From CATOSD01 sp965226695 (GTDB taxonomy: Bacteria; Chloroflexota; Dehalococcoidia; Lucifugimonadales; CATOSD01): a DNA stretch of 64,000 nt. Within the stretch, counting starts at the first letter, position 1. Every line of letters starts with the position of its first letter. The stretch covers positions 1,736,001 through 1,800,000 of the forward strand of contig OZ245405.1 in assembly GCA_965226695.1 (NCBI GenBank), written 5' to 3'. The notes below the pieces were generated by a model, which was not told the origin of the DNA, made no database searches, and saw only the letters and a list, made by a program, of their open reading frames with translations. Of this stretch, positions 16,765 through 29,591 are shown piece by piece. A program made the position numbers and the translations under genes.

Positions 16765-17700
16765 CTACTTGAAGGCTGGCAGCACCTCTTCGGCGAAGGC
16801 CTGCAGCGCCTCGAAGTTGAACGGCGCCCGCAGGGCAATGTTTAGCCCCTGCGCGCCGGCGTCCGCGTACTCGCCTATGCGGTCCACCACCTCGCTGGCC
16901 GTGCCGAATAGCTGGCCGCCCGCCTGCTCCTCAGCCCGCTCGCCGTACTGCGCGCGGAAGCGTTCGCGTTCGCGCTCGGCGTCTGCGGCGGACGTGCCCA
17001 TCCAGAAGCCGACGTTGACCGAGCGGGAGATCTCCGTTGGGTCGCGCTCCTCCACGTCGCACCAGCGGTCGAGCACTCCTATCTTGTGGGCGTACTCCTC
17101 CGGCGAGATGTACGGGACGTTCCAGCCGCCGGCGTAGCGCGCCGCGATGCGCAGCGTGCGCCGTTCGCCCCGGCCGCCGACCCACACTCGCGGGGGGCGC
17201 TGTACCGGCATGGGGTAGCAGTTGGCGTTTTCGAGCTGGAAGTGCTTGCCCTCGAACGTTACCGATCCTTCAGTGAGCAGCGCCTTGATAACCTGTACGC
17301 CCTCCTCCATCACGTCCATGCGGTCGCGAACGGACAGAAACGGTATTCCGAACGTGGTGTGCTCCAGCTCGTACCAGCCGGCGCCCAAGCCCAGCTCCAG
17401 CCGGCCGCCGCTGACGTGGTCCACCGTCGCGGCCGCCTTCGCCAGCACCGCGGGGTAGCGATAGGCCATGCCGAACACCAGCGAGCCGACGCGGACGTTG
17501 GTCGTCTCGGCGGCCAGGGCGCTCATAATCGCCACGCCCTCGAAGCAGTCGCCCTTGGAGTCCCGCATCGGCTGCTCGTAGAAGTGGTCCCAGATGGACA
17601 CCCAGTAGAAGCCTGTCGAGTCGGCGAGCCGCCAGACGCGGCGCAGATCGTCGTAGGTGCACTCCTGCTGTCCTGTGTGGATTCCCAATTTCAGTGTCAT
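16765..17700 (-). CDS. LLM-class F420/FMN-dependent oxidoreductase
   Basis: A 311-residue TIM-barrel oxidoreductase of the luciferase-like superfamily. Recognisable segments are the N-terminal LGIHTGQQ strand, FYWVSIWDHFYEQP, ALAAETTNVRVGSLVFG, HVSGGRLELGLGAGWYELEH and PRVWVGGRGERRTLRIAARYA. It starts at ATG 17700 with GGAGGTGCGCA upstream, and this ATG overlaps the TGA of the HAD gene (ATGA), so the two are coupled. The substrate is not known. Flavin monooxygenases of this superfamily are expanded in SAR202 and proposed to oxidise recalcitrant organics; whether F420 or FMN is the cofactor cannot be told. A truncated copy of its 3' end lies at 15864-16055. Confidence 0.9.
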   Translation of the reverse strand: MTLKLGIHTGQQECTYDDLRRVWRLADSTGFYWVSIWDHFYEQPMRDSKGDCFEGVAIMSALAAETTNVRVGSLVFGMAYRYPAVLAKAAATVDHVSGGRLELGLGAGWYELEHTTFGIPFLSVRDRMDVMEEGVQVIKALLTEGSVTFEGKHFQLENANCYPMPVQRPPRVWVGGRGERRTLRIAARYAGGWNVPYISPEEYAHKIGVLDRWCDVEERDPTEISRSVNVGFWMGTSAADAERERERFRAQYGERAEEQAGGQLFGTASEVVDRIGEYADAGAQGLNIALRAPFNFEALQAFAEEVLPAFK

Positions 17701-18074
17701 TGCGCACCTCCGTTTGTTTCGCTTTCCAAGTGGGGCAGCCAACCCTCGTCGGGCGAGACCTGCTCGACCGGAATGAACTCGAACCCCGCCAGCCCGGCGT
17801 AGTGGCGGTCCATATCGGTGTCGCCTACGTGGTAGTACTCGTCGGCGGCGAATCTTGACTTTACACCGTCCAGCCTGTGCTTCAGCGCGGTGAAGTCTAC
17901 ACCGATGCCATGTTCCTCCCACATACGCTGCTGCGCGCTGATGGGACGGTCGGAGCAGCTTCCGATGATGTAGCCGTGCGCCTTCACGCCGCGCACCATG
18001 CCCATGGTGATCACGCCGGGCGGGTTGCCCGTTTCGAGCGTGCCGTCTATGTCGAAGCTAATGAGCTTGGCCAA
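17697..18074 (-). CDS. Small HAD-superfamily protein
   Basis: A 125-residue protein with HAD motif I FDIDGTLETG (residues 7-16), a motif II-like SCSDRP and motif IV HVGDTDMDRHYA. It lacks a cap domain, so it is a minimal HAD phosphatase-like fold. The start is TTG at 18074, preceded by AGGGGAAAG at 8 bases. The stop overlaps the ATG of the LLM oxidoreductase gene (ATGA), indicating a two-gene operon. The substrate is unknown. Confidence 0.8.
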   Translation of the reverse strand: MAKLISFDIDGTLETGNPPGVITMGMVRGVKAHGYIIGSCSDRPISAQQRMWEEHGIGVDFTALKHRLDGVKSRFAADEYYHVGDTDMDRHYAGLAGFEFIPVEQVSPDEGWLPHLESETNGGAQ

Positions 18075-18283
18075 GTGGCTTTCCCCTGGTCATCGCGTTA
18101 TTGGGCCGGCTACCTGACATCCCGGCCCTCGTCATCAGGGCACAACCTACAACACCCCGCGGTTGCATGGCAACCCGTGTTAGAGAGCTGGGGGACTTTG
18201 GCCGCCCTGGTGTGAACCGCACCGGCGTGGTTTCCCTGGTTATCGAACCCTGGCGCGACCAGCCGAAACAGGCCAAATTCCAT

Positions 18284-18312
18284 TTGACACATATTTCACA
18301 AACTGCTATGTT
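18284..18312 (+). promoter_or_regulatory. Strong promoter of the gltBD operon
   Basis: TTGACA at 18284-18289, a 17-base spacer and TATGTT at 18307-18312. The predicted start is near 18320, leaving an untranslated leader of about 250 bases before gltB. Confidence 0.75.
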
Positions 18313-18317
18313 CTTGG

Positions 18318-18567
18318 GCAGACGCAGCCGCCCTGTAACAGGAGGTGGTAGCGTCTATCAGTGTGCCCCCACTGCGGCTCCCGTCGGCAGTTGGCCCCAG
18401 GTAGGTCGGGACCGGAATTGCGTCGCTTAGGAGGCCGGGGTGGTCGTCTTTAGTTAGTGCGCGGGACGCGGACGCGCACCTGTTACGAACGCGGCTACAC
18501 CTTACGATTGGCGGTCCAGCCATCGGGCCATTCTCCCTCTTAACATCTATACCGGGAAAAGTGTGCT
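18318..18567 (+). other. Long 5' leader of gltB, structured, function unknown
   Basis: About 250 bases between the promoter and the gltB ATG hold no gene. A 7-base-pair hairpin is visible at 18457-18479 (GTGCGCG, 9-base loop, CGCGCAC), and other GC-rich arms could pair. I do not recognise a T-box motif, a glutamine-riboswitch core or an intrinsic terminator. The remainder of the 493-base gap (18075-18283) holds nothing recognisable. Confidence 0.4.
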
Positions 18568-23084
<4,517 letters not shown>

Positions 23085-23085
<1 letters not shown>

Positions 23086-24533
23086 TGGGCAAGGTCACCG
23101 GATTCAAGGAGAGCGGGCGGCTGACGATTCCGAGCACCCCCGCGACCGAGCGCATCCACCACTTCGGTGAGATTTACGGCAAGTGGAGCGAGACGCAGGC
23201 GCGCGAGCAGGGGTCGCGCTGCATGAACTGCTCGGTGCCGTTCTGCCACATGGGGTGCCCCCTGGGCAACCTGATTCCCGACTGGAACGACCACGTGTAC
23301 AGGGGGCGGTGGAAGGAAGCGCTCGACGCCCTTCACCAGACCAACGCCTTCCCGGAGTTCACCGGCCGCATCTGTCCCGCGCCGTGCGAGGTCTCGTGCG
23401 TGCTATCCATCAACCAGGACCCGGTGACCATCGAGCATATCGAAAAGTCGATCGCCGACAGGGGTTGGGCCGAAGGGTGGATCACGCCGAATCCTCCCAG
23501 CACTCGCACCGGAAAGAGCGTCGCGGTGGTGGGCTCAGGCCCGGCTGGGCTGGCCGCGGCTCAGCAGCTCAACGCCAGCGGCCACAAGGTGACGGTGTTC
23601 GAGCGCGACGAGCACGTCGGCGGCCTGCTGAGGCTTGGCATCCCCGACTTCAAGCTGGAGAAGCACGTGGTGCAGCGCCGAGTTGACCTGTTGGCCGAGG
23701 AGGGGGTGGAATTCAGGACCGGCGTTTACGTCGGCCGCGACTGTCCTGTCTCCGAGCTGCGAGACGGCTACGACGCGCTGTTGCTCGCCGGTGGGTCGAC
23801 GATTCCCCGCGACCTGCCGGTGCCGGGGCGCGAACTTGACGGCGTTCACTTCGCGATGGACTACCTGACCCAGCAGAACAGGATCAATGCGGGCCAGCAC
23901 GTCGACCCTGGTACGCGCATCACCGCCGAGGGCAAGCGCGTGGTTGTAATGGGCGGAGGCGACACCGGGTCCGACTGCCTCGGTACGGCGCACCGGCAGG
24001 GCGCCGAGATTGTGTACCAGATCGAACTGCTCCCGGAACCGCCGGTCGAGCGCCGCCCGGACAACCCCTGGCCTGAGTGGTCGGCCGTTCTTCGCACCTC
24101 GTCCTCCCACGAAGAGGGAGGCGTTCGCGACTACAACATTTTGACCAAGCGGTTCACAGGCTCGGGCCGGGTCCAGCAGCTTCACGCTGTGCGCCTGGAG
24201 TGGGGCCCGCCCGACGAGACGGGCCGGCCGGCCATGCTGGAGATTCCGGGAAGCGAGTTCACGCTGGACGTGGACCTGGTGCTGCTGGCGATGGGATTCC
24301 TGCACCCGGAGCACGGCGACATGCTGGGCGACCTGGGGTTGGAGACGGACGCCCGCGGCAACGTCGGCAGGGACGCCGACATGATGACGAACGTCGAGGG
24401 CGTGTTCGCCGCGGGCGACATGTCGCGGGGCCAGTCGCTGGTAGTCTGGGCGCTCGCCGAGGGCAGGGAGGCCGCCCGCGGCATCGACCGCTACCTGATG
24501 GGAAGCACGCGGTTGCCCCGCGTCCTTGCCTGA
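23085..24533 (+). CDS. gltD: Glutamate synthase, small subunit
   Basis: This 482-residue beta subunit of NADPH-type GOGAT passes electrons from NAD(P)H through FAD and two 4Fe-4S clusters to GltB. The N-terminal cysteine set is visible in GSRCMNCSVPFCHMGCPLGN and in CPAPCEVSCVLS. The FAD-binding Rossmann motif is VAVVGSGPAGLAAAQQL, the NADPH-binding motif is VVVMGGGDTGSDCLGTA, and the C-terminal FAAGDMSRGQSLVVWA closes the FAD site. The start overlaps the gltB stop (TGATG), so the two subunits are coupled. Confidence 0.97.
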
Positions 24534-24542
24534 CGCCGAGCA

Positions 24543-25928
24543 ATGGCAGTGGCAGACCCAACCCTCAAGATAGAGAACGCGCGGTTCGTCCTGACGCTCG
24601 ACGCGGGACGACGGATCGTAGCCGACGGCGCCATCGTGGTCGAGGGGAGCCGCATCTCGCGCGTGGGCAAGAGCGCCGACCTGCTGGACGTTGCGGCGGA
24701 CAGGACGATCGACGCGAGCGAGATGGTCGTCACGCCAGGGTTCGGCAATGGGCACATGCACATCAGCTATGCGCACGCGACGCGCGGCATCTTCCCCGAC
24801 GACCTGGGGCCGGCCTATCTCCCGAACGTCTTCCGGCTGCAGTCGGCGATGACTCCGGAGGAGGAGTACTACACTTCGCTGCTCGCCATCACCGAACTGC
24901 TGAAGTACGGCACGACCAGTTTCCTCGATCCCGGCAGCACCAAGCACGTCGACGCCTGCATGAGGGCCTACGAAGAGTCCGGTTGCCGCATCGTAGTCGG
25001 AGCGCAGGTCGCAGACGTGTCCAACCCGCTGAACCTGCCAGTCTACTCCACCGCCCAGGCCGTTGAAGTGATGCGTTTGGCCATAGAGAGTTTCGACGGC
25101 GCACTCGATGGCCGCGTACGGGCGTGGGCCATGCCCTTTTCGGCCGACTACGCCTCGGACGAGTTGCTGACAGCCGCGAAAGGGCTCGCCGACGATCTAG
25201 GTACAGGGCTGACGCTGCACCACAGCACAGGGCCGGATGCGATAGCGGCGTCTATGTCCGAACACGGCGTCACGCCAACCGAACGGCTGGAGCGCCTGGG
25301 AGTATTGGGGGACAACGTCACCCTGGCGCACGGGCTGGGGCTGAGCGACGAGGAACTGGACAGCATCGCGCGATGCGGGGCGAGCGTAGTGATGTGCCCG
25401 ACCGCGGCCATCAAGGGCGGGTCCGGCATGACGCGAACGGCAAAGCTGCCGGAGATGCTGGAGAGGGGCATACCCGTCGGCTTGGGCACCGACGCGGGCA
25501 ACAACTCCAACCTGCTGGAGACCATGCGCTCGATGTACCTGGCCGCCGTCTTGTACAAGGACGGCAGGCAGGACGTGTCGATGGTGCCGGCCGAGACCGC
25601 GGTGGAGTTGGCCACGCTTGGCTCGGCGCGCGCAATGGGTCTGGGCGCGGACACCGGGTCCATTGAGGTTGGCAAGAAGGCCGACCTGGTGTTGTTCGAC
25701 ACGCGCCGCCCAGAGTGGCGAACGCTCTTCAACCCCGTCAACAACCTGGTGTACAGCGCGGACGGGCGCAGCGTTCACACAGTGATCGTGGACGGCCGCG
25801 TCGTGGTGGAGGACCACAGGGCGTTGTTCGTGGACGAATGGGAGCTGATACAGCGCGTGCAACGGATCGGGGCGGGGCTGATGGACCGCGCCGGGGTGTC
25901 GTTCGCCTCACGCTGGCCCGTGGTGTAG
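24543..25928 (+). CDS. Amidohydrolase (SAH/MTA deaminase, TrzN/AtzB-like)
   Basis: A 461-residue metal-dependent hydrolase of subtype III. The metal and catalytic residues are the H-x-H of GNGHMHIS (about residue 72), His in LTLHHSTG, His in TLAHGLG and Asp in LGTDAGNNSN. The C-terminal IEVGKKADLVLFD strand is the usual composite beta-sandwich. Relatives deaminate S-adenosylhomocysteine, methylthioadenosine or guanine, or dechlorinate triazines; a naturally occurring aminated heterocycle is the likely substrate, not resolved further. It starts 9 bases after gltD and may be co-transcribed, in which case released ammonia would suit nitrogen metabolism. That link is inference. Confidence 0.9.
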   Translation: MAVADPTLKIENARFVLTLDAGRRIVADGAIVVEGSRISRVGKSADLLDVAADRTIDASEMVVTPGFGNGHMHISYAHATRGIFPDDLGPAYLPNVFRLQSAMTPEEEYYTSLLAITELLKYGTTSFLDPGSTKHVDACMRAYEESGCRIVVGAQVADVSNPLNLPVYSTAQAVEVMRLAIESFDGALDGRVRAWAMPFSADYASDELLTAAKGLADDLGTGLTLHHSTGPDAIAASMSEHGVTPTERLERLGVLGDNVTLAHGLGLSDEELDSIARCGASVVMCPTAAIKGGSGMTRTAKLPEMLERGIPVGLGTDAGNNSNLLETMRSMYLAAVLYKDGRQDVSMVPAETAVELATLGSARAMGLGADTGSIEVGKKADLVLFDTRRPEWRTLFNPVNNLVYSADGRSVHTVIVDGRVVVEDHRALFVDEWELIQRVQRIGAGLMDRAGVSFASRWPVV

Positions 25929-25940
25929 ATTACCGCGGCA

Positions 25941-26273
25941 TTAGTTCCCAGGGGTCTCGTGGCTATGCGTCTGGGAGGCCAAGACACTGTTGACGCCGTT
26001 CAGACGGGCCTGCTCCAGTTCCGAGTTCGATACCCTCACGCTCATCGCCCGTATCTCGTCTCTGAGTTCTCTGCCGTAGGTATCGATTTTGGCCTCGAGT
26101 CTGCCGACCTCCGAATCGACTGCAGCCTCGAGTCTGCCGACTTCCGTATCAATCTTGGCCTCGAGTCTGCTGTTCTGGGAGTTCATCTGCCACATCAGCG
26201 CGAAGATTGCAACCAAGACGGTTACGATGCCGAACATGGTGGCTGCAAGCGTGGTTACCTGTGCCGTATCCAT
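25941..26273 (-). CDS. Small membrane protein with coiled-coil repeats
   Basis: A 110-residue protein with one N-terminal transmembrane helix (about residues 8-28, FGIVTVLVAIFALMW) followed by a coiled coil of short repeats (RLEAKIDTEVG, RLEAAVDSEVG, RLEAKIDTYG). The DNA of the repeats is also duplicated (tcgagtctgccgac and variants at 26094-26172). The reading frame is supported by AAGGAGG 9 bases before ATG 26273 and by an extended -10 promoter 55 bases upstream. It resembles small tail-anchored or haemolysin XhlA-like proteins in layout, without a recognisable family. The function is unknown. Confidence 0.72.
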   Translation of the reverse strand: MDTAQVTTLAATMFGIVTVLVAIFALMWQMNSQNSRLEAKIDTEVGRLEAAVDSEVGRLEAKIDTYGRELRDEIRAMSVRVSNSELEQARLNGVNSVLASQTHSHETPGN

Positions 26274-26327
26274 GCCAGTGGCCTCCTTCCGGCCGTCTCA
26301 GTGGCAGGCCACCGCCCGCGCAAGCCA

Positions 26328-26336
26328 ATTTTAGCA
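26328..26336 (-). promoter_or_regulatory. Candidate extended -10 promoter of the coiled-coil gene
   Basis: On the minus strand this reads TGCTAAAAT within a 13-base word also present upstream of the ABC operon (11403-11415). It lies about 55 bases before ATG 26273. Confidence 0.45.
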
Positions 26337-26399
26337 CAGCGCATCAACTCACCAACGTCCATCGGCGGTGTTCAGCCTTGGTGACACGAATGCTCCCAA

Positions 26400-26461
26400 C
26401 CCTCACCTCCGAATCGAGTACGGGGCAAGCTCTAACCCTCTCCCAGACTTGGGAGAGGGGG
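26400..26461 (+). repeat. Dispersed intergenic palindromic repeat, copy D (diverged)
   Basis: Shares the core TCGAGTACGGGGCAAGCTCT with copy C, followed by a different hairpin arm (CCCTCTCCCAGACTTGGGAGAGGG). It lies in the 203-base gap between the coiled-coil gene and the end of a CoA transferase gene and may act as a terminator-like structure for the latter, which reads leftwards into it. Confidence 0.65.
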
Positions 26462-26476
26462 ACTAGGAGGCCACTC

Positions 26477-27769
26477 CTACTCGTAGTCCATGCCTATGTG
26501 GCCTTCGCGCTCCAGCTCGGCGTATCGTTCGTCCGATATGCTGAGCAACTCCCTGTAGACGTACTCGTTGTCCTCGCCCAGGCGCACCGGCCCGCGCCGG
26601 ATGCTTGGCGGAGTCCGGGACATCTTGAAGGGGGCACCCGGATACAGGTGTGTTCCCACGTCCTCCTGGTACGCCTCTTCGAACGCGCCGCGCGCCTCCA
26701 GGTGGGGGTCGGAGTAGGCGTCCGCCTGGTCTATCACGGCGCCCGCCGCCACACCGGACTCCTGTAGCGCGTGCATGACCTCGTAGTGGCCGCGCTCGCG
26801 GGTCCACTCGCTTATGCGGGCGTCCAGCACGTCGTGAGCCTGGTAGCGGCCGTGCTGGGTGTCGAACCGTGGATCTTGCGCCCACGCCGGCGAGCCAATC
26901 GCGGTGCGGAAGGCGGCCCAGTCGCCGTCATCGAAGATGGTGATGTTCACCCAGCGGTCTTCGCCTTTACAGGGGTAGCAACCTTGAATGGCATAAGGGT
27001 GGCGATTCCCGATGGTGGCACCGTTCCTGCGGTTCATCGAGTAGTCCATGAAGAACTGGCCCATAAATGGAGCCACGTTTTCGGCCTGCGCCAGCTCGAT
27101 GAGCTGTCCCTCGCCCGTGCGCCGGCGGTGGTGCAGCCCGGCGAGCACGGCGAACGCGCCCTGCGCGCCTGCGGCTGCGTCCGCCACGTACACCTGCGTG
27201 TTCGCGGAGGGGTCCATGTCGGCATACCCCCGAAGCAGCGAATGTCCCACCGCGCCCTCCATGTGAATGCCGAGAGAGCGGAAGTTCTTGTAGGGCCCGG
27301 TGCTTCCATAGGCCGGCATTCGGAGCATGACTATGTCGGGGCGCTGCGCTCGAAGCGACTCGTACGAAATGCCCAGCTTGTCCATGGTCTCGGTGACGTT
27401 GTTCTCGACGAACACGTCGCTGACCTGGACCAGTCTGTTGAAGATGTCTTTGCCGTCAGGTTGCAGCAGGTCCACGGTCATGCTGAGCTTGTTACGACCG
27501 TGGGCGTTGAAGACGGGGAAGCGGTTCCAGGGACGGCGGCCAGGCACGCGGCCGGGCATACCGCCAAACATGGGGGGTGCGCTCTTTATCAGCTCCTCCG
27601 TCGGGTGCGTCATCGCGCCCCTCGTGAGCGGCGCGGGGTTCTTGGTCGATTCGACGCGGATGACTTCGGCGCCGAGGTCGGCGAGCAGGGTCGAACAGTA
27701 CGTGCCCGCCCACACGACCGTCATGTCCATTACTCGAACACCTGAGAGGGGCAATGTTGGCATCGGCAT
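26477..27769 (-). CDS. Class III CoA transferase (CaiB/BaiF), catalytic Asp present
   Basis: A 430-residue CaiB/BaiF protein. The N-terminal VRVMDMTVVWAGTYCSTLLADLGAEVIRVE segment (residues 11-40) is the family's CoA-binding Rossmann start. D197 in VADAAAG is at the position of the catalytic Asp that forms the acyl/CoA anhydride in formyl-CoA transferase (D169 there). A 5' GGGAG lies just before the ATG. It starts 6 bases after the stop of a second CoA transferase, so both come from one transcript. Members move CoA between carboxylic acids in the cytosol; the acids are not known. Confidence 0.9.
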   Translation of the reverse strand: MPMPTLPLSGVRVMDMTVVWAGTYCSTLLADLGAEVIRVESTKNPAPLTRGAMTHPTEELIKSAPPMFGGMPGRVPGRRPWNRFPVFNAHGRNKLSMTVDLLQPDGKDIFNRLVQVSDVFVENNVTETMDKLGISYESLRAQRPDIVMLRMPAYGSTGPYKNFRSLGIHMEGAVGHSLLRGYADMDPSANTQVYVADAAAGAQGAFAVLAGLHHRRRTGEGQLIELAQAENVAPFMGQFFMDYSMNRRNGATIGNRHPYAIQGCYPCKGEDRWVNITIFDDGDWAAFRTAIGSPAWAQDPRFDTQHGRYQAHDVLDARISEWTRERGHYEVMHALQESGVAAGAVIDQADAYSDPHLEARGAFEEAYQEDVGTHLYPGAPFKMSRTPPSIRRGPVRLGEDNEYVYRELLSISDERYAELEREGHIGMDYE

Positions 27770-27775
27770 TACTCC

Positions 27776-28987
27776 CTAAATCGCGCCCGTTTCGCGCAGC
27801 CGGACTAGCGCGGCCCGGTCGTAGCCCAGCTTGCCCAGCACTTCTTCGTTGTGCTGCCCCAGCGTCGGCGCGGCCATGCGGGCGGCCCAGGGCGACCGGT
27901 CCATGACGAAGGGCCGGCCCGGGTAGGTGAGCCGACCCGCGCTGGGGTGGTCGAACTCGGCGAAAGCGCCCCTGTCGTTGAAACTGGGGTCGCCGACGAG
28001 GTCTTCCATGGAGTTGATCGGGCCGCTGAGCACCCTGGCCTCCTGTGCGGCGTACCAAATCTCGTACTTGGTGCGTTCGAGGCACCAGGGAATGAAGAAC
28101 TCCTCGAACTGCTCTCGTAGGTCGGGGTCGGTCTGCGCTTGCGGCGTGTACCACTTGGGGTCGTCGAATATGGCAGGCTGGCCCAGCATCTTGACCACCC
28201 TGCGGAAGTAGACGATGCCGCCGGTCACCTCCACGTAGCCGTCGGCGCAGGGGTAGACGCCGATGGGATAGCCCATGACGCCAAAGGGGGTCCTGTGACT
28301 TATCTCGCCGGTGTACTGGTAGGCAATGAGGGAACTCATGCGCCGGTCGATCGAGCCGACCTGGGTTTCCATGATCGAAACGTCGACGTGCTGCCCGTCG
28401 CCGTGCGCACGCGCGGCAAAGAGCGCCGCCATCGTGGCCACGGAGGCGGCCGCGCCTGCCTGGTACTGCACCATGTTGCCGCCCAGCTTGATTGGTTCTC
28501 TGTCCTCCAGTCCCGCTGAGTACATCTCGCCGCCCATGCCGTACAGGACGATCTCGGAGCCCCTGAAGTCGCTGTAAGGCCCGGTCTGCCCGAAGTTCGA
28601 AATGGAAGTCATAACCAGGGCCGGGTTTTCCCCACTGAGGGTGGCGTAGTCCAGGCCCAGGCGGGACATCACGCCGGGGCGGAAACTTTCTATCACTACG
28701 TCGGCCTCCGCTGCCAGGCTCCGGGCGATGCGGTTGCCAGCCGAGGTCTTGAGATCGAGGGTCACGCCGCGCTTGTTGGTGTTGAGATGGAGGAAGAGTC
28801 CGCTGCGCTCGTTGTGGGGGTCGTCGCCCGGGAACGGGCCAAGCCTTCTCGCACCGTCGCCGCCGTCCGGGCGTTCGACCTTGGTGACGTCCGCGCCGTA
28901 GTCCGCCATCAGCTTGGTGCAATAGGGGCCGGCGATCATGTGGGTGAAGTCCAGCACCTTCACGTCCGAGAGGGCACCCTCGGCCAT
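27776..28987 (-). CDS. Class III CoA transferase (CaiB/BaiF), catalytic Asp replaced
   Basis: A 403-residue CaiB/BaiF protein with the family start VKVLDFTHMIAGPYCTKLMADYGADVTKVE and C-terminal PGRPFVMDRSP. In the stretch that aligns with the catalytic Asp the sequence is NMVQYQAGAAASVA, so Gln174 occupies that position. This suggests either a changed mechanism or a non-catalytic partner of the neighbouring transferase (430 residues), which keeps its Asp. AGGAGG stands 6 bases before ATG 28987. The gene is part of the run pncB, CMD-like gene, two CoA transferases. Confidence 0.88.
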   Translation of the reverse strand: MAEGALSDVKVLDFTHMIAGPYCTKLMADYGADVTKVERPDGGDGARRLGPFPGDDPHNERSGLFLHLNTNKRGVTLDLKTSAGNRIARSLAAEADVVIESFRPGVMSRLGLDYATLSGENPALVMTSISNFGQTGPYSDFRGSEIVLYGMGGEMYSAGLEDREPIKLGGNMVQYQAGAAASVATMAALFAARAHGDGQHVDVSIMETQVGSIDRRMSSLIAYQYTGEISHRTPFGVMGYPIGVYPCADGYVEVTGGIVYFRRVVKMLGQPAIFDDPKWYTPQAQTDPDLREQFEEFFIPWCLERTKYEIWYAAQEARVLSGPINSMEDLVGDPSFNDRGAFAEFDHPSAGRLTYPGRPFVMDRSPWAARMAAPTLGQHNEEVLGKLGYDRAALVRLRETGAI

Positions 28988-29021
28988 CAGCGCCTCCTGC
29001 TTTCGAAACTGCCGCGGCGGC

Positions 29022-29591
29022 CTAAAGCAGGCCGGGCGCGGAGTGGAGTTCGTCTTCGAGGTCGACGCCGAGCGAACCGAGCGCCCTTGCCAGCATGACG
29101 TAGTAGCTGACCGCGACCACCAGATCTACGGTGAGCGCCGCGCCAAGCAGGTGGTGTATCGCCTGGAACGTGCGGTCGGTCAGCGTGCCGTTGCGAACGA
29201 TCTCGCGGGCGGCCTGCGCGAACACGCCCTCTTTGGCGGGCAGGCCCATCGGCGCTCTGCCGGACCGGATGGCCTCTATGGTTGTATCGCGCACGCCCAC
29301 TCGGCGGGCGACCGGCTCGTGGTGTTTCCAGACGTACTCGCTTCCCATCTCCATCGCGGCGGCAAGGATCGCTATCTCCCGCGCCGCGGGATCCAGCGGG
29401 CTTCTGAAGCGCACGTACTCGCCAAGCGCGCCCACGGCCTCTGCGGCGTCGGGGCTGTTGAGGAGTAGAGCGAACGAGTGGGGCAGCGCCCCGCCGGATT
29501 CGGGGCCGCCCCTGCGCTCCGCGATGCGGTCGAACACCGGGTGCTTGTCCTCGGGAAGGTCGTCCCTGGCTATGTAAGGAAGTCGCGCCAT
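29022..29591 (-). CDS. Carboxymuconolactone decarboxylase-like (AhpD fold) protein
   Basis: A 189-residue all-helical protein of the CMD/AhpD superfamily, seen in LDPAAREIAILAAAMEMGSEYVWKHHEPVARRVGV and the helical C-terminus. The E-x-x-W-x-x-H arrangement of the CMD group is present. The CxxC redox pair of AhpD is absent, so peroxidase-partner activity is unlikely. The ATG overlaps the TGA of pncB by one base (TGATG), with GGAGAGAG upstream, so translation is coupled. In catabolic operons such proteins act on lactones or as hydratase-like enzymes; the position before two CoA transferases suggests an organic-acid pathway, but that is inference. Confidence 0.82.
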   Translation of the reverse strand: MARLPYIARDDLPEDKHPVFDRIAERRGGPESGGALPHSFALLLNSPDAAEAVGALGEYVRFRSPLDPAAREIAILAAAMEMGSEYVWKHHEPVARRVGVRDTTIEAIRSGRAPMGLPAKEGVFAQAAREIVRNGTLTDRTFQAIHHLLGAALTVDLVVAVSYYVMLARALGSLGVDLEDELHSAPGLL

